Below, in pieces: positions 44,639-55,385 of a stretch of 64,000 bases of DNA (within the stretch, counting starts at the first letter, position 1; each line of letters begins with the position of its first letter). The stretch comes from Actibacterium mucosum KCTC 23349. GTDB taxonomy: Bacteria > Pseudomonadota > Alphaproteobacteria > Rhodobacterales > Rhodobacteraceae. Under the pieces are notes generated by a model, which did no database searches, was not told the origin of the DNA, and worked only from the letters and a program-made list of their open reading frames with translations. A program made the translations under genes and the position numbers. The DNA is taken from NCBI RefSeq assembly GCF_000647975.1, contig NZ_JFKE01000006.1, positions 158,388-222,387 of the forward strand, written 5' to 3'.

Positions 44639-44660
44639 GCGGCCCGTGCGTGCGGGCCGC
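44639..44660 (-). other. stem-loop between rpoA and rplQ
   Basis: GCGGCCCG and CGGGCCGC form a perfect 8-bp stem with a 6-nt loop in the 130-base rpoA-rplQ spacer; a smaller GGGC/GCCC hairpin lies beside it. No T-tract, so processing or stability is more likely than termination. Confidence 0.45.
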
Positions 44661-44736
44661 TCACCTTGGGGCTTGCGCCCAAATAATCCCCGCCAGGTGC
44701 GGGCATTGCGGGTGGCCAAAGGCCACCCAGAAGTTC

Positions 44737-45753
44737 TTAGAACTGGTCCTCGAAACGTTTGGCCAGGTCTTCGATATTCTCAGGCGGCCATTCCTCGACA
44801 TCCATGCCAAGGTGCAGGCCCATGCCCGACAGCACTTCCTTGATCTCGTTCAGCGACTTGCGGCCGAAGTTCGGGGTGCGCAGCATCTCGGCCTCGGTCT
44901 TTTGGATCAGGTCGCCGATATAGACGATGTTGTCGTTCTTCAGGCAGTTGGCCGAACGCACCGACAATTCCAGCTCGTCCACTTTCTTCAGCAGCAGCGG
45001 GTTGAACTCCAGACCATCGTCTTCGTCCTGACGTCCGGCGGCCTCGGGCTCGTCGAAGTTCACGAAGATCGACAGCTGATCCTGCAGAATGCGCGCGGCA
45101 AAGGCCACGGCATCTTCGGGGGTGATCGACCCGTCGGTTTCGATCTTCAGCGTCAGCTTGTCATAGTCCAGCACCTGACCTTCGCGGGTCGGCTGCACGT
45201 CATAGGCCACCTTTTTGACCGGCGAATAGATCGCATCGATCGGGATCAGACCGATGGGCGCATCTTCGGGGCGGTTCTTGTCAGCAGCGACATAGCCTTT
45301 GCCGGTGTTCACGGTCAGCTCCATGAACAGGTCGGCGCCGTCATCCAGGTGGCAGACCACGTGGTCTTTGTTCAAAACCTCGATGCCCGCGGATTCCGAG
45401 ATGTCGCCGGCGGTCACAACACCGGGGCCCTTGGCGGCAATCGACACACGCTTGGGGCCTTCGACATCCATGCGGATGGCCACGCCCTTGAGGTTCAGAA
45501 CGATGTCGGTGACGTCTTCGCGCACACCGGCAACCGACGAGAACTCGTGCAGAACGTTATCAATCTGAACGCTGGTGATCGCGGCGCCTTGCAGCGACGA
45601 CAGCAATACGCGGCGCAGGGCGTTGCCCAGCGTAAGGCCAAAGCCCCGCTCCAGCGGTTCAGCGACAGCAGTTGCCTGACGCGCGGGGTCATTGCCCGGC
45701 TTTACGTCCAGCTGTGTCGGCTTGATGAGTTCTTGCCAGTTCTTGTGGATCAT
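44737..45753 (-). CDS. rpoA: DNA-directed RNA polymerase subunit alpha
   Basis: 338 residues from the ATG at 45753; the longer frame to 45813 is not needed. The N-terminal dimerisation domain has [22 protein letters not shown]; the C-terminal domain (from about 255) has [16 protein letters not shown] and [16 protein letters not shown], which bind UP elements and activators. Between rpsK and rplQ in the usual order. Confidence 0.98.
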   Translation of the reverse strand: MIHKNWQELIKPTQLDVKPGNDPARQATAVAEPLERGFGLTLGNALRRVLLSSLQGAAITSVQIDNVLHEFSSVAGVREDVTDIVLNLKGVAIRMDVEGPKRVSIAAKGPGVVTAGDISESAGIEVLNKDHVVCHLDDGADLFMELTVNTGKGYVAADKNRPEDAPIGLIPIDAIYSPVKKVAYDVQPTREGQVLDYDKLTLKIETDGSITPEDAVAFAARILQDQLSIFVNFDEPEAAGRQDEDDGLEFNPLLLKKVDELELSVRSANCLKNDNIVYIGDLIQKTEAEMLRTPNFGRKSLNEIKEVLSGMGLHLGMDVEEWPPENIEDLAKRFEDQF

Positions 45754-45870
45754 GCGTGTCTCCTCAATTCCTGTCTGCGGCCCATGTCCCTTGCCGCAAA
45801 CGCCCGAGGTCAATCAAAAACGGAAAATCCAGGCCGCATCGGGGATGACGCGGCCCGGTTGGGTATCAAA

Positions 45871-46260
45871 TTATACGCGGCGGCGCTTTGGCGGGCGGCA
45901 GCCGTTATGTGCAATCGGGGTCACGTCGCGGATCGATGTGATGTTGAAACCGATCGCGGCCAGCGCGCGCAGGGCGCTTTCGCGGCCCGAGCCGGGGCCT
46001 TGCACTTCAACTTCCAGCGTCTTAACGCCGTGTTCCTGTGCTTTCTTACCAGCATCCTCGGCCGCCATCTGTGCCGCATAGGGCGTCGATTTCCGCGAGC
46101 CTTTGAAGCCCATGGTGCCGGCCGACGACCACGAGATCGCATTGCCTTGCACGTCCGAGATCAGGATCTTGGTGTTGTTGAACGAGCTGTTCACATGCGC
46201 CACGCCTGCGGCGATGTTCTTACGCTCTTTACGCTTGGTGCGGGTCTTATCGCGTGCCAT
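45871..46260 (-). CDS. rpsK: 30S ribosomal protein S11
   Basis: 129 residues with the S11 core [47 protein letters not shown] and the C-terminal [11 protein letters not shown]. Platform protein of the small subunit. Follows rpsM by 15 bases. Confidence 0.98.
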   Translation of the reverse strand: MARDKTRTKRKERKNIAAGVAHVNSSFNNTKILISDVQGNAISWSSAGTMGFKGSRKSTPYAAQMAAEDAGKKAQEHGVKTLEVEVQGPGSGRESALRALAAIGFNITSIRDVTPIAHNGCRPPKRRRV

Positions 46261-46275
46261 TCTTCCAGCCCCCTC

Positions 46276-46644
46276 TTATTTCTTCTTACCGGCAATGGCC
46301 TTTGCGGGGCCTTTGCGGGTGCGGGCGTTGGTGTGGGTGCGCTGACCGCGAACCGGCAGGTTGCGGCGATGACGCAGACCGCGATAGCAGCCCAGGTCCA
46401 TCAGACGCTTGATGTTCATCTGAACTTCGCGGCGCAGGTCACCTTCTACGGTGACGTTGGCGTCGATATGTTCGCGGATGGCCAGAACCTCGGCATCCGA
46501 CAGTTCGTTGACGCGACGGGTGACTTCGATGCCCACGGCCTCGCAGATTTCTGCAGCCTTGTGGTCGCCGATGCCATGAATGTAAGTCAGTGCGATGGGT
46601 ACGCGCTTGGCGGTGGGGATGTTCACCCCGGCAATACGTGCCAA
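46276..46644 (-). CDS. rpsM: 30S ribosomal protein S13
   Basis: 122 residues, [22 protein letters not shown] at the start and [23 protein letters not shown] at the end. Head protein of the small subunit. A 174-base gap separates it from adk and contains TTGACG (46805-46800 on the minus strand), a possible -35 for a secondary promoter, though the matching -10 is poor. Confidence 0.98.
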   Translation of the reverse strand: MARIAGVNIPTAKRVPIALTYIHGIGDHKAAEICEAVGIEVTRRVNELSDAEVLAIREHIDANVTVEGDLRREVQMNIKRLMDLGCYRGLRHRRNLPVRGQRTHTNARTRKGPAKAIAGKKK

Positions 46645-46818
46645 ATTTCTCTTCCTTCGGTTGCGGTTCCGTAGCGCCGGAACCTTTTTTCACAACGGAA
46701 ACCCGAAAGCTGAACGCCTCCGGGTCAATTCCTGCAAAACCCTTGCGAATCTTGCGATTCTCTTATCGAGTGGTCGTGCGTACGGCCATTTTACAGTTCC
46801 GTCAAGAGGGTATCTGGC

Positions 46819-47397
46819 TTAGCCCAGAATCCCCTTGATATCGGCCGCAACCTGGTCAATCTCGCCCAGCCCGTCGATGGACTTGAGATCGCCCTTGGCG
46901 TGGTAATACCCGATCAGCGGCGAGGTCTGCTTGTAATAGGCCATCAGGCGCACTTTCAGGCTTTCCTCGTTGTCGTCTGCACGCGCGGTGCCTCCGGCCG
47001 CAACGGCCTGGGCCGCGCGGTTCACGATGCGGTCGACCAGCACGTCGTCATTAACCTGCAGCTCGATCACCACGTCCAGCGTCTGCCCCATTTCGCTCAG
47101 CAATTCGCCCAGCGCGTCGGCCTGAGCCAGCGTGCGCGGAAAGCCGTCGAAGATGAACCCGCCATGGTCGGTGCCGGCTTCCAGCTTTTCGCGGATCAGC
47201 CCGATGACGATTTCGTCGGTGACCAGATCCCCCCGGTCCATCACCGCGGCAACCTTGTTGCCCATTTCCGTGCCCGATGTGCGGGCCTCGCGCAGCATAT
47301 CTCCGGTTGATAGCTGCACCATGTTTCGCTCAGCCACAAGCTTGCCAGCCTGCGTTCCCTTCCCAGCCCCTGGAGGCCCGAGCAGAATAATGTTCAT
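46819..47397 (-). CDS. adk: adenylate kinase
   Basis: 192 residues. P-loop [14 protein letters not shown], the AMP-binding TGDMLREA and [10 protein letters not shown]. The LID segment ([21 protein letters not shown]) is short and lacks the Cys of zinc-binding LIDs, as expected for the 190-residue class. Starts within the secY stop (ATGA). Confidence 0.97.
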   Translation of the reverse strand: MNIILLGPPGAGKGTQAGKLVAERNMVQLSTGDMLREARTSGTEMGNKVAAVMDRGDLVTDEIVIGLIREKLEAGTDHGGFIFDGFPRTLAQADALGELLSEMGQTLDVVIELQVNDDVLVDRIVNRAAQAVAAGGTARADDNEESLKVRLMAYYKQTSPLIGYYHAKGDLKSIDGLGEIDQVAADIKGILG

Positions 47398-48752
47398 CGA
47401 CGCGCTGTCCCTTTTTTACCGCGCTTCTTGCCGCGCAGGTTCGATTTCTCGATCAGCCCCTCATACTGATGCGCCAGCAGGTGGGACTGAACCTGATTGA
47501 TCGTATCCATCGTGACCGAAACCACAATGAGTACAGATGTCCCACCAAAGTAGAAGGGGATTGACAGCTGCGCCCGGATGATCTCGGGCATCAGGACCAC
47601 CAGCGCCAGATATCCCGAACCCAGCACCAGGATGCGCGTCACGACGTAATCCAGGTACTCTTCGGTCTTTTTGCCGGGGCGGATGCCGGGCACAAAGCCA
47701 TTCTGGTTTTTCAGGTTGTCGGCAACGTCTTCGGTCTTGAACGCGACGTTGTAGGTATAAAAATACGTAAAGAACACCACCATCGCCGTCATGAACAGCA
47801 GATAGGCCGGTTGCCCCGGACCAAACCATGCCAGGATCGTCGACATCACCGGGCCGGTCTGGCCCTGCTGGCTGAAGGTTGAAATGGTGGTCGGCAGCAG
47901 CAACAGCGAGCTGGCGAAGATCGCCGGGATCACGCCGGCCGGGTTCACCTTGATCGGCAGGTGCGAGGTGCCGCCGTCATAGACCTTCATACCCACCTGT
48001 CGGCGCGGATACTGGATATGGATCTTGCGCAGGGCGCGTTCCATGAACACAACAAAGGCAATCACAGCGACCATCATGATCATGACGCCAACGATCACCG
48101 CAGGTGAGATGGCGCCCGAGGCACCCGAGCTGAGGAATTGCGCCAGCGCCGCCGGAACCTCGGCGATGATGCCCACGAAGATGATCAGCGAGATGCCGTT
48201 GCCCACACCGCGCGCAGTGATCTGCTCGCCAAGCCACATCAGGAACATGGTGCCACCCACAAGGGTGATGACCGTCGAGGCAATGAAGAACAGCCCCGGA
48301 TTGGTCACCAGGTTGCCCGATTGCAGGCTGACCGCCAGCCCGTAAGCCTGGAACGTGGCCAGAACCACCGTGCCATAGCGGGTGTACTGGTTGATCTTCT
48401 TGCGGCCCTGTTCCCCCTCTTTCTTCAGCTGCTCCATCGCCGGCACCATGGCCGTCAGAAGCTGCACGATGATCGAGGCCGAGATATACGGCATGATGCC
48501 CAGCGCAAAGATGCCCATCCGGCCCAGCGCGCCGCCGGTGAACATCGACAGGATGCCGCCCACGCCCTGTGCGGCCTGCTCCATGAAGTCGCGCAGCGCG
48601 GCGCCGTCGATCCCCGGAACCGGGATGAAGGTGCCCAAGCGATACACAATCAGAAGGCCGAGGGTGAAAAGGATCCGCTGCCGCAGCTCGGTCGCGCGCC
48701 CGAAGGCGCCCCAGCTCATGTTTGCGGCCATTTGCTCTGCTGCTGAAGCCAT
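47394..48752 (-). CDS. secY: protein translocase subunit SecY
   Basis: 452 residues with ten hydrophobic segments, the plug-adjacent [13 protein letters not shown], and the cytoplasmic loops [20 protein letters not shown] and [14 protein letters not shown]. The translocation pore of SecYEG. Overlaps adk by ATGA; follows rplO by 105 bases, as in the spc operon. Confidence 0.98.
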   Translation of the reverse strand: MASAAEQMAANMSWGAFGRATELRQRILFTLGLLIVYRLGTFIPVPGIDGAALRDFMEQAAQGVGGILSMFTGGALGRMGIFALGIMPYISASIIVQLLTAMVPAMEQLKKEGEQGRKKINQYTRYGTVVLATFQAYGLAVSLQSGNLVTNPGLFFIASTVITLVGGTMFLMWLGEQITARGVGNGISLIIFVGIIAEVPAALAQFLSSGASGAISPAVIVGVMIMMVAVIAFVVFMERALRKIHIQYPRRQVGMKVYDGGTSHLPIKVNPAGVIPAIFASSLLLLPTTISTFSQQGQTGPVMSTILAWFGPGQPAYLLFMTAMVVFFTYFYTYNVAFKTEDVADNLKNQNGFVPGIRPGKKTEEYLDYVVTRILVLGSGYLALVVLMPEIIRAQLSIPFYFGGTSVLIVVSVTMDTINQVQSHLLAHQYEGLIEKSNLRGKKRGKKGTARR

Positions 48753-48857
48753 GTTGCCCTGTCTCTTTCATGACAGCGCCGCCGGACCGTTTTCCGGTCA
48801 GGCGGCGCTTGGAAAACTTGCGTTACGATGTATGCGCCCGAGGGGCTGCAAACAAGT

Positions 48858-49328
48858 TTATTCTGCCGCCGCGGCCGCGGTGGTCAGGCTGCCGCCTGCT
48901 TTTTCAACGGCGTCCACCGCCGATTTCGACGCGCCGGTGACGTTCAGGGTGATCTTCGAGGTGACCTCGCCCTTGGCCAGAACGCGGATCCCGTCCAGCT
49001 TGCGGCGCACCAGACCGGATGCGATCAAAGCGTCCTCGTTGATCTCGGCGCCGGCATCCAGCTTGTTGTCGTCGATGAATTTCTGGATCAGGCCCAGGTT
49101 CACGATGGCAAATTTCTTGCGGTTGGGTTTGTTGAAGCCACGCTTGGGCAGACGCTGATAAAGCGGCATCTGGCCGCCCTCATAGCCCTTGATGGCCACA
49201 CCCGAACGCGATTTCTGACCTTTGATACCCCGGCCACCGGTCTTACCGGTGCCCGAACCCGGACCACGACCAATGCGTTTGCGGGGTTTGGTTGCGCCAG
49301 GATTGTCGCGCAGTTCATGCAGTTTCAT
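48858..49328 (-). CDS. rplO: 50S ribosomal protein L15
   Basis: 156 residues from the ATG at 49328; the longer frame to 49577 is not real N-terminus. L15 hallmarks are [14 protein letters not shown], the glycine-rich [17 protein letters not shown] and [13 protein letters not shown]. It opens a block with its own candidate promoter at 49425-49453, because it is cut off from rpmD by a 1.4-kb insert. Confidence 0.97.
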   Translation of the reverse strand: MKLHELRDNPGATKPRKRIGRGPGSGTGKTGGRGIKGQKSRSGVAIKGYEGGQMPLYQRLPKRGFNKPNRKKFAIVNLGLIQKFIDDNKLDAGAEINEDALIASGLVRRKLDGIRVLAKGEVTSKITLNVTGASKSAVDAVEKAGGSLTTAAAAAE

Positions 49329-49424
49329 ATCGCTTCTCCTTTGCCGGATGTGACCCCCGAAGCGTAACGGGCCAACCACGGCGTTTCTTGATTTTGATTC
49401 TGCGGCAAAGACCGCCACCGGGCG

Positions 49425-49453
49425 CGTATACGCGGTGTGGAGGTTTGGTGCAA
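49425..49453 (-). promoter_or_regulatory. candidate promoter for the rplO-rplQ block
   Basis: Minus-strand TTGCAC (49453-49448), a 17-base spacer and TATACG (49430-49425), about 97 bases before rplO. Confidence 0.55.
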
Positions 49454-49779
49454 GGGGCCACCGCCTCTGGTCAGGCGGGTGCAGTGTTTTGGCGCGTTCC
49501 ATTGCGCCGCCTTGCCGACCCAATCCGTGCAAAACACCACACCGTGACCCCCTCAAACAAGAGGAGCCGCAAAACACGATGGTTCACCAAGTTTTTAGGG
49601 CACTGAACCATGATCCGAGAACCCCGCTACTGCACCTAAAATGCCAAAGCGAGCGCCGCAAAACTGGCCAGTCAGTGCAAGCAGGCGGCGCGCGGTCAAT
49701 GACTGTAATGCCGGACGAAGCCGCCATTCATCGACGGACGTTCAATGTCTGCAAATCACCAAAAGCGGTTCGAATGAAC
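49454..49779. other. left part of insert between rplO and rpmD, no gene seen
   Basis: No supported reading frame. The composition is less GC-rich than the flanking ribosomal genes and includes fragments such as GCCATTCATCGACG reminiscent of intergenic debris. Confidence 0.4.
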
Positions 49780-50199
49780 TTATTCGTCCGAAGGAGAACA
49801 TGACGTCGAAACCTCCCAGCTGCTGCCCTTTCGTTTTTTTGTTTCGCTCCAAAGCACAAGCCCAGGACGAAGCCCATTGCGGGCACAAATTGCATCTGTC
49901 GCCAATACAGCTATCAGGAAGTTAGCGTGCTCAGAGAGTGTCGGCGCGTCGATCGCAATCCTCAAGTCTCCCGCAAATTCAGCTTCAACTACATTCCCGT
50001 CAAAGTCCTCACCAAGCAACTTTCCTGAAAAACCAGAAGCTTGCGCTCCAGACGAAAGAATGGGGAATACGATGTCAAAACCGGACATCAATTGTTCTAC
50101 GTCCACACTACCATCAGGTAAAACTGGCACCTGAACCGTTTCTGCTTGCGCTGGTTGCGCAGCAAAAAAGCAGACGAAAAGAATGGGCTTGAGGCGCAT
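49780..50199 (-). CDS. putative secreted protein of unknown function
   Basis: 139 residues from the ATG at 50199. The first 20 residues (MRLKPILFVCFFAAQPAQA) form a signal peptide. The mature part (TVQVPVLPDGSVDVEQLMSG, LRIAIDAPTLSEHANFLI) ends with two Cys in DAICARNG and STSCSPSD that could pair. I do not recognise a family. It sits alone in the 1.4-kb insert between rpmD and rplO, with lower GC than its neighbours and no clear ribosome site. Confidence 0.5.
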   Translation of the reverse strand: MRLKPILFVCFFAAQPAQAETVQVPVLPDGSVDVEQLMSGFDIVFPILSSGAQASGFSGKLLGEDFDGNVVEAEFAGDLRIAIDAPTLSEHANFLIAVLATDAICARNGLRPGLVLWSETKKRKGSSWEVSTSCSPSDE

Positions 50200-50700
50200 G
50201 TGAAGGAACTCTGATGAACCACCGTAGGCACGCACAGTATCTATTGCATCGAACAATTATCAAGCTGGTGGGATCAAACAGTCATTCGCATTGAAGACAT
50301 TTTGTGTTGGGTGCAGAAATTTGTAGGCTTGGGCTCTGTGCGGTCATTGGAGGGTTTTGTTCGGCTGGCCGGAGCAGCCCACTACAAACATTTATCTGAA
50401 CGGCCTGTTGGCGGCTTTGCGGACAGAGCAGAGTTTGATGCCAAGGGCCCGCCCACCGGAGGCCAACGCCAGGCCCTGGGGTGGCGATCCTACTTGCGAT
50501 GTAGGGCGCTTTATGGCTGCCACGTACTTACACAGAACGAGCCTCGCGCCTGCGTCCACCAAATCGCCAGCCCGGCAGAGGGGCTGGCGATGGCCGGGCC
50601 GCTGCGCGGCTGTTAACCGGCTGGGCGCGCTGCGGCGGCGTCCGCCTCAGGCGCCAAGCGGGCCATTGGAAGCCAGATGCGTGTCCGGAGCATAGGCCTC
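50200..50700. other. right part of insert between rplO and rpmD, with a perfect hairpin
   Basis: No supported gene. It contains a perfect 11-bp stem at 50563-50573 and 50581-50591 (arms ATCGCCAGCCC and GGGCTGGCGAT, 7-nt loop) of unknown role. Confidence 0.4.
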
Positions 50701-50735
50701 CAACAAGAAACGCCCCGCAGTTTCCTGCGGGGCGT
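50701..50735 (-). terminator. intrinsic terminator after rpmD
   Basis: Minus-strand ACGCCCCGCAG-GAAA-CTGCGGGGCGT followed by TTCTTGTTG. An 11-bp stem with a GAAA tetraloop, 25 bases past the rpmD stop. Confidence 0.88.
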
Positions 50736-50759
50736 ATTCATGTCTGCAAATGGGTCAGT

Positions 50760-50948
50760 TCAACCGCGTTCTTCGATGATCTCGACGAGGTGCGGGATTT
50801 TGTTGACCATGCCGCGGATCGCCGGGGTGTCTTCCAGCTCGCGGGTTTTGTGCATTTTGTTCAGGCCCAGGCCGATCAGCGTCTGGCGCTGTTTGGCGGG
50901 GCGGCGGATCGGCGAGCCGATCTGTTTGACAACGATGGTTTTGGCCAT
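50760..50948 (-). CDS. rpmD: 50S ribosomal protein L30
   Basis: 62 residues, [20 protein letters not shown] at the start, then [25 protein letters not shown], the usual L30 sequence. Last gene of the rpmC-rpmD block, followed by a strong terminator. Confidence 0.97.
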   Translation of the reverse strand: MAKTIVVKQIGSPIRRPAKQRQTLIGLGLNKMHKTRELEDTPAIRGMVNKIPHLVEIIEERG

Positions 50949-50961
50949 GTCTCAGATCTCC

Positions 50962-51549
50962 TTAAGCTTCAGCCGATTCAGCTGCTTCGGCGGCGGGCGC
51001 CTCGGCAACTTCGGGCTTGCGCAGGATGTCGGCCACTTTCTTGCCGCGACGCTGTGCAACCTGACGGGGCGAGCCCTCTTTGCGCAGACCGTCCAGCGTG
51101 GCGCGGATCATGTTATAGGGGTTCTGCGAGCCGATCGACTTGGACACAACGTCCTTGACGCCCAGCATCTCGAACACGGCACGCATCGGACCACCGGCGA
51201 TGATCCCGGTACCCTCTGGCGCGGTGCGCATGATCACCTTGCCGGCGCCGTGGCGGCCTTCCATGTCGTGGTGCAGGGTGCGGCCTTCGCGCAGCGGCAC
51301 ACGGATCAGCTGACGCTTGGCCTGTTCGGTGGCCTTGCGGATCGCCTCGGGCACCTCTTTGGCCTTGCCTTTACCAAAGCCCACGCGGCCTTTCTGGTCG
51401 CCAACAACAACCAGGGCGGCGAAGCCGAAGTTTTTACCACCCTTGGTGGTTTTCGACACGCGGTTGATCGCGACCAGACGGTCGGCGAATTCTGGGGTTT
51501 CTTCTTCGCGGTTGCGGCCGCGACCCCGACGGTTTTCACGTTCTGCCAT
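50962..51549 (-). CDS. rpsE: 30S ribosomal protein S5
   Basis: 195 residues. The S5 domain has [21 protein letters not shown] and [18 protein letters not shown]; the second domain includes [20 protein letters not shown] short Arg-rich N-terminus and an Ala/Glu-rich tail are typical of the class. Spc-operon position. Confidence 0.98.
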   Translation of the reverse strand: MAERENRRGRGRNREEETPEFADRLVAINRVSKTTKGGKNFGFAALVVVGDQKGRVGFGKGKAKEVPEAIRKATEQAKRQLIRVPLREGRTLHHDMEGRHGAGKVIMRTAPEGTGIIAGGPMRAVFEMLGVKDVVSKSIGSQNPYNMIRATLDGLRKEGSPRQVAQRRGKKVADILRKPEVAEAPAAEAAESAEA

Positions 51550-51659
51550 GAGGCATCCCTTTATCTATGTGGCGCGATGCGCCTTGATCTGTCCAACCCT
51601 GGTGAGCCAATGGGCCCCCGGATCATCGGGGTGGCCTGCGGCGGCCACCCACACGTTGA

Positions 51660-52019
51660 TTAGAACTTCAGCCCGCCTTCACGCGCGGCATCGGCCAGAG
51701 CCTTTACCTTGCCGTGAAACAGGAAGCCGCCGCGGTCGAAATAGCATTCTTCCACGCCCGCCTTCTTGGCACGCTCTGCAATAGCAGCGCCCACTTTGGC
51801 GGCTGCTTCGACGTTGTTCTTGCCCGCAACGCCCAGATCCTTCTCCAGAGAAGAAGCTGCGGCGATGGTGGTGCCGTTTACATCGTCGATCAGCTGAACG
51901 CTGATGTTCTTGTTCGAACGGTGCACCGACAGGCGCAGCCCGCCGACATTCCGTTTTTTCAGTTTGTTCCGGACGCGCAGGCGGCGCTTTAGGAACAGTT
52001 CCCGTTTGCTGTTTGCCAT
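51660..52019 (-). CDS. rplR: 50S ribosomal protein L18
   Basis: 119 residues with [34 protein letters not shown] and the C-terminal [24 protein letters not shown]. Binds 5S rRNA. It is followed after 110 bases by rpsE, a wider gap than elsewhere in the block. Confidence 0.98.
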   Translation of the reverse strand: MANSKRELFLKRRLRVRNKLKKRNVGGLRLSVHRSNKNISVQLIDDVNGTTIAAASSLEKDLGVAGKNNVEAAAKVGAAIAERAKKAGVEECYFDRGGFLFHGKVKALADAAREGGLKF

Positions 52020-52030
52020 CTTGCTGGTCC

Positions 52031-52564
52031 TTACTTCTTCTTGCCTTCCTTACGGAAGATGAACTCGCCCTTGTAGCGGATGCCTTTGCCTTTATAGGGC
52101 TCGGGCTTGCGCCATTCGCGGATGTTCGCGGCGACCTGGCCAACCAGTTGCTGGTCGATGCCTTCGATCACAATTTCGGTTTGTTTCGGCGCGGTCACGG
52201 TGACCCCTTCCGGAACTTCGAAATCCACGTCATGCGACAGGCCCAGGTTCAGTTTCAGAACCTTGCCCTGCATCTGGGCACGATAACCAACGCCCTGGAT
52301 CTCAAGCTCTTTCTTGAAACCCTCGGTCACGCCCTGCACCATGTTTTGCACCATGGTACGCGACATGCCCCATTGCTGGCGGGCACGCTTGGACGAACCG
52401 CGCGGGGTGATCGCCACTTTGCCATCTTCAACGGCCAGCGTCACATCGTCGGTTGCGGTGAAGTTGCGGGTACCCTTGGGGCCCTTCACTTCAATGGTCT
52501 GACCCGAAACGGATGCGGTGACACCCGAGGGAAGCCCGACCGGTTTCTTACCAATACGAGACAT
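52031..52564 (-). CDS. rplF: 50S ribosomal protein L6
   Basis: 177 residues opening [19 protein letters not shown], with [19 protein letters not shown] and the C-terminal signature [13 protein letters not shown]. Two repeated L6 domains. Spc-operon position between rpsH and rplR. Confidence 0.98.
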   Translation of the reverse strand: MSRIGKKPVGLPSGVTASVSGQTIEVKGPKGTRNFTATDDVTLAVEDGKVAITPRGSSKRARQQWGMSRTMVQNMVQGVTEGFKKELEIQGVGYRAQMQGKVLKLNLGLSHDVDFEVPEGVTVTAPKQTEIVIEGIDQQLVGQVAANIREWRKPEPYKGKGIRYKGEFIFRKEGKKK

Positions 52565-52575
52565 TGCAGACCTCC

Positions 52576-52974
52576 TTAGAAGACGGTGCAGAGCACTTCG
52601 CCGCCAACATTCTGGCTGCGAGCGTTTGCATCCGACATCACGCCCTTGGACGTGGAGACGATCGACACACCCAGACCCTGACGGACCTGCGGAATGTCAC
52701 TGGAGCCGACATACACGCGGCGGCCGGGGGTCGATACGCGTTTGAGCTCGCGGATCACCGGTTCACCTTCGTAGTATTTCAGGCTGATTTCGATTTCGGG
52801 CAGACCACGGTCGCCTTGCGTCTTTTCGTAGCCGCGGATGTAGCCTTCGTCTTGCAGCACATCCAGAACCCAGGCGCGCAGTTTCGAGCCAGGGGTGCGC
52901 ACGGTGGACTTGCCACGCATTTGCGCGTTGCGGATACGGGTGAGCATATCACCTACGGGATCGTTCACAGACAT
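52576..52974 (-). CDS. rpsH: 30S ribosomal protein S8
   Basis: 132 residues, [19 protein letters not shown] at the start and [20 protein letters not shown] at the end. In E. coli S8 is the translational repressor of the spc operon; whether that operates here cannot be seen. Confidence 0.98.
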   Translation of the reverse strand: MSVNDPVGDMLTRIRNAQMRGKSTVRTPGSKLRAWVLDVLQDEGYIRGYEKTQGDRGLPEIEISLKYYEGEPVIRELKRVSTPGRRVYVGSSDIPQVRQGLGVSIVSTSKGVMSDANARSQNVGGEVLCTVF

Positions 52975-52989
52975 CTCTTCGTACCCTCC

Positions 52990-53295
52990 TTACCAGCTCG
53001 ACTTAACCAGGCCAGGGATCTCGCCCTTGGAACCCAGTTCGCGCAGCATGATCCGGCTGACCTTGAGCTTACGGTAATAAGCGTGGGGACGACCGGTCAG
53101 CTGACAGCGGTTGTGCAGACGGGTGGCCGAGCTGTTGCGCGGCAGCTTCGCCAGTTTCAGACGCGCCTTGAAACGCTCTTCCATCGGCAGATCTTCGTTA
53201 TTCGCGATCTCTTTCAGCGCAGCGCGCTTGGCAGCGTATTTGTCCACCAGCTTCTGACGCTTCTTCTCGCGTTCGACCATTGCTTTCTTAGCCAT
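52990..53295 (-). CDS. rpsN: 30S ribosomal protein S14
   Basis: 101 residues, the long form without zinc-binding CxxC pairs: [20 protein letters not shown], then [20 protein letters not shown] and [13 protein letters not shown]. Confidence 0.98.
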   Translation of the reverse strand: MAKKAMVEREKKRQKLVDKYAAKRAALKEIANNEDLPMEERFKARLKLAKLPRNSSATRLHNRCQLTGRPHAYYRKLKVSRIMLRELGSKGEIPGLVKSSW

Positions 53296-53314
53296 GTTCT
53301 CTCTCTCCCGCGGT

Positions 53315-53875
53315 TTATGCAGTGAAGGGCATGTTGAAATGCTTCAACAGCGCTTTTGCTTCCGCGTCGGTTTTCGCGGTGGTGGTGATGACGATGTCCA
53401 TGCCCCAGGCTTCGTCGACTTTGTCGAAGTCAATCTCGGGGAAGACGATATGTTCCTTCAGGCCCATGGCGAAGTTGCCGCGGCCGTCAAACGAAGGCTT
53501 CACACCACGAAAGTCGCGGATACGCGGCATTGCGATGGTGATCAGGCGATCGAGGAATTCGTACATGCGGTCACCACGCAGCGTGGCCTTGGCGCCCATC
53601 GGCATACCTTCGCGAACGCGGAAGCCAGCGATGGAGTTCTTGGCGACGGTGGTCAGGGCCTTCTGGCCGGCAATCGCGGTCAGGTCGGCCTGCGCCGATT
53701 TCGCCTTCTTGCTGTCGCGCACGGCAGCACGGCCACAACCGATGTTCAGAACGATCTTCTCCAGCTTGGGGATCATCATGTCGTTCTTGTATTCGAACTC
53801 TTCCTTCAGCGCGCCGCGGATCGTGTCCTTGTACAGCACCTTCAGGCGCGGGGTGTAGGTTTCAGCATCCAGCAT
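53315..53875 (-). CDS. rplE: 50S ribosomal protein L5
   Basis: 186 residues with [14 protein letters not shown], the [21 protein letters not shown] region and [18 protein letters not shown]. Binds 5S rRNA. The start shares one base with the rplX stop (TGATG). Confidence 0.98.
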   Translation of the reverse strand: MLDAETYTPRLKVLYKDTIRGALKEEFEYKNDMMIPKLEKIVLNIGCGRAAVRDSKKAKSAQADLTAIAGQKALTTVAKNSIAGFRVREGMPMGAKATLRGDRMYEFLDRLITIAMPRIRDFRGVKPSFDGRGNFAMGLKEHIVFPEIDFDKVDEAWGMDIVITTTAKTDAEAKALLKHFNMPFTA

Positions 53876-54180
53876 CAGACGGTCTCCCCGGTGGTCTTGG
53901 CAAAGCGGACCTTCTTGCCGTCTTCCTCGCGGAAGCCAACGCGGGTGGCTTTGCCGTTGCTGTCCAACAGTGCCAGGTTCGACAGGTCGATCGGCATGGC
54001 CTGAGGAACGCGGCCGCCCTGCGAGTTCTGCGATTGGCGGGTGTGGCGGATGGCGATGTTGATGCCGTCGACGATGGCTTTGCCAGTCTTGGGGCTGACC
54101 GAGGTGATCTCACCCTCTTTGCCCTTGTCCTTGCCGGCCAGAACGACGACCTTGTCGCCTTTTTTCAGTTTCGCAGCCAT
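53875..54180 (-). CDS. rplX: 50S ribosomal protein L24
   Basis: 101 residues with an N-terminal KOW motif ([20 protein letters not shown]) and [13 protein letters not shown]. One-base stop/start overlaps with rplN and rplE give tight translational coupling. Confidence 0.98.
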   Translation of the reverse strand: MAAKLKKGDKVVVLAGKDKGKEGEITSVSPKTGKAIVDGINIAIRHTRQSQNSQGGRVPQAMPIDLSNLALLDSNGKATRVGFREEDGKKVRFAKTTGETV

Positions 54181-54548
54181 CAGAGCACCTCCGGAGCCAG
54201 CGAGATGATCTTCATGAAGTTCTTGGCGCGCAACTCGCGCACAACCGGGCCGAAGATACGGGTGCCGATCGGCTCCATGTTGTTGTTCAGGATGACGGCG
54301 GCGTTGCGATCAAAGCGGATCGCGGTGCCATCATCGCGGCGAACTTCTTTGGCGGTGCGTACGACGACGGCCTTGCGGACGTCACCTTTCTTTACGCGAC
54401 CACGCGGGATGGCTTCCTTGACCGAGACAACGATGATGTCGCCGACGGATGCGTATTTGCGCTTGGAACCACCCAGGACCTTGATGCACTGAACACGGCG
54501 TGCGCCGCTGTTGTCAGCAACATCCAGATTGGTCTGCATCTGGATCAT
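54180..54548 (-). CDS. rplN: 50S ribosomal protein L14
   Basis: 122 residues, [20 protein letters not shown] at the start, [19 protein letters not shown] in the middle and [21 protein letters not shown] at the end. A 151-base spacer, wide for this operon, separates it from rpsQ. Confidence 0.98.
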   Translation of the reverse strand: MIQMQTNLDVADNSGARRVQCIKVLGGSKRKYASVGDIIVVSVKEAIPRGRVKKGDVRKAVVVRTAKEVRRDDGTAIRFDRNAAVILNNNMEPIGTRIFGPVVRELRAKNFMKIISLAPEVL

Positions 54549-54699
54549 TTGGTTTCTCCCGACCTTTGGGGATTGCCCCCAGGGTTTCGATCATACCGAG
54601 ATGTGCCTGCACAGCTTTTCCCACCCGCTCTTCGGTCCTTTCGGCCCTCATCGCTGTCGCCAGCGAAGAAAACCGCAAGGTTTGATGAGCGGCCGGGCG

Positions 54700-54930
54700 T
54701 TAGCTGGCAATCACCTCCCAGCGTTTGGTTTTCGAGATCGGTGCACATTCCTGAATACGGACCTGGTCACCAACCTTGAACTGGTCATTCGCGTCATGCG
54801 CCCGGTATTTCTTGGACTTACGAATGGTTTTCTTCAGAACCGGGTGCGTAAAGCGGCGCTCTACCGACACGGTTACAGTCTGGGCGTTCTGGTCGCTGGT
54901 CACGACACCTTGCAAAATGCGTTTGGGCAT
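54700..54930 (-). CDS. rpsQ: 30S ribosomal protein S17
   Basis: 76 residues: [39 protein letters not shown] and [21 protein letters not shown]. Primary 16S rRNA binder. Twelve bases after rpmC. Confidence 0.98.
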   Translation of the reverse strand: MPKRILQGVVTSDQNAQTVTVSVERRFTHPVLKKTIRKSKKYRAHDANDQFKVGDQVRIQECAPISKTKRWEVIAS

Positions 54931-54942
54931 ATCGTGATCCTC

Positions 54943-55143
54943 TTACTGGGCTGCCTGAGCGGCTTTTTCGTTCAGAACGGTCTTAACACGGGCCACGTCA
55001 CGGCGAACCTGACGCATGCGCGCGGTGCTTTCCAGCTGGCCCGAGGCCTGCTGAAACCGCAGATTGAAGGCTTCTTTCTTCAGACCAGCCAGCTCATCGC
55101 GCAGCTGGTCAGGGGTTTTATCCCGCAATTCGTTGGCGTTCAT
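54943..55143 (-). CDS. rpmC: 50S ribosomal protein L29
   Basis: 66 residues: [50 protein letters not shown]. First gene of its block, because a 2.7-kb insert separates it from rplP; a candidate promoter stands at 55256-55284. Confidence 0.98.
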   Translation of the reverse strand: MNANELRDKTPDQLRDELAGLKKEAFNLRFQQASGQLESTARMRQVRRDVARVKTVLNEKAAQAAQ

Positions 55144-55255
55144 CGCCTTTTCCTTTTCTCAAACACCGGACAGCCCCTGATCTGGCAGGGTGACTGGCAT
55201 CCCGGTGGTTCAAATGACAAACCCGCGAATCCGTTGCCGGTTCACGAGATGCGCC

Positions 55256-55284
55256 TCTATAGGGTGGTGCGGGGGGTAAGGCAA
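55256..55284 (-). promoter_or_regulatory. candidate promoter for the rpmC-rpmD block
   Basis: Minus-strand TTGCCT (55284-55279), a 17-base spacer and TATAGA (55261-55256), about 113 bases before rpmC. Confidence 0.6.
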
Positions 55285-55385
55285 GGGAAAGATTTCGGTT
55301 TTCGTGGATTAGACACCCACAACGTGCAACCCGGCGCAATCGCTTGGTTCTCGTCATTGTCATGCCCGTCCTGTAAGACGAACGC

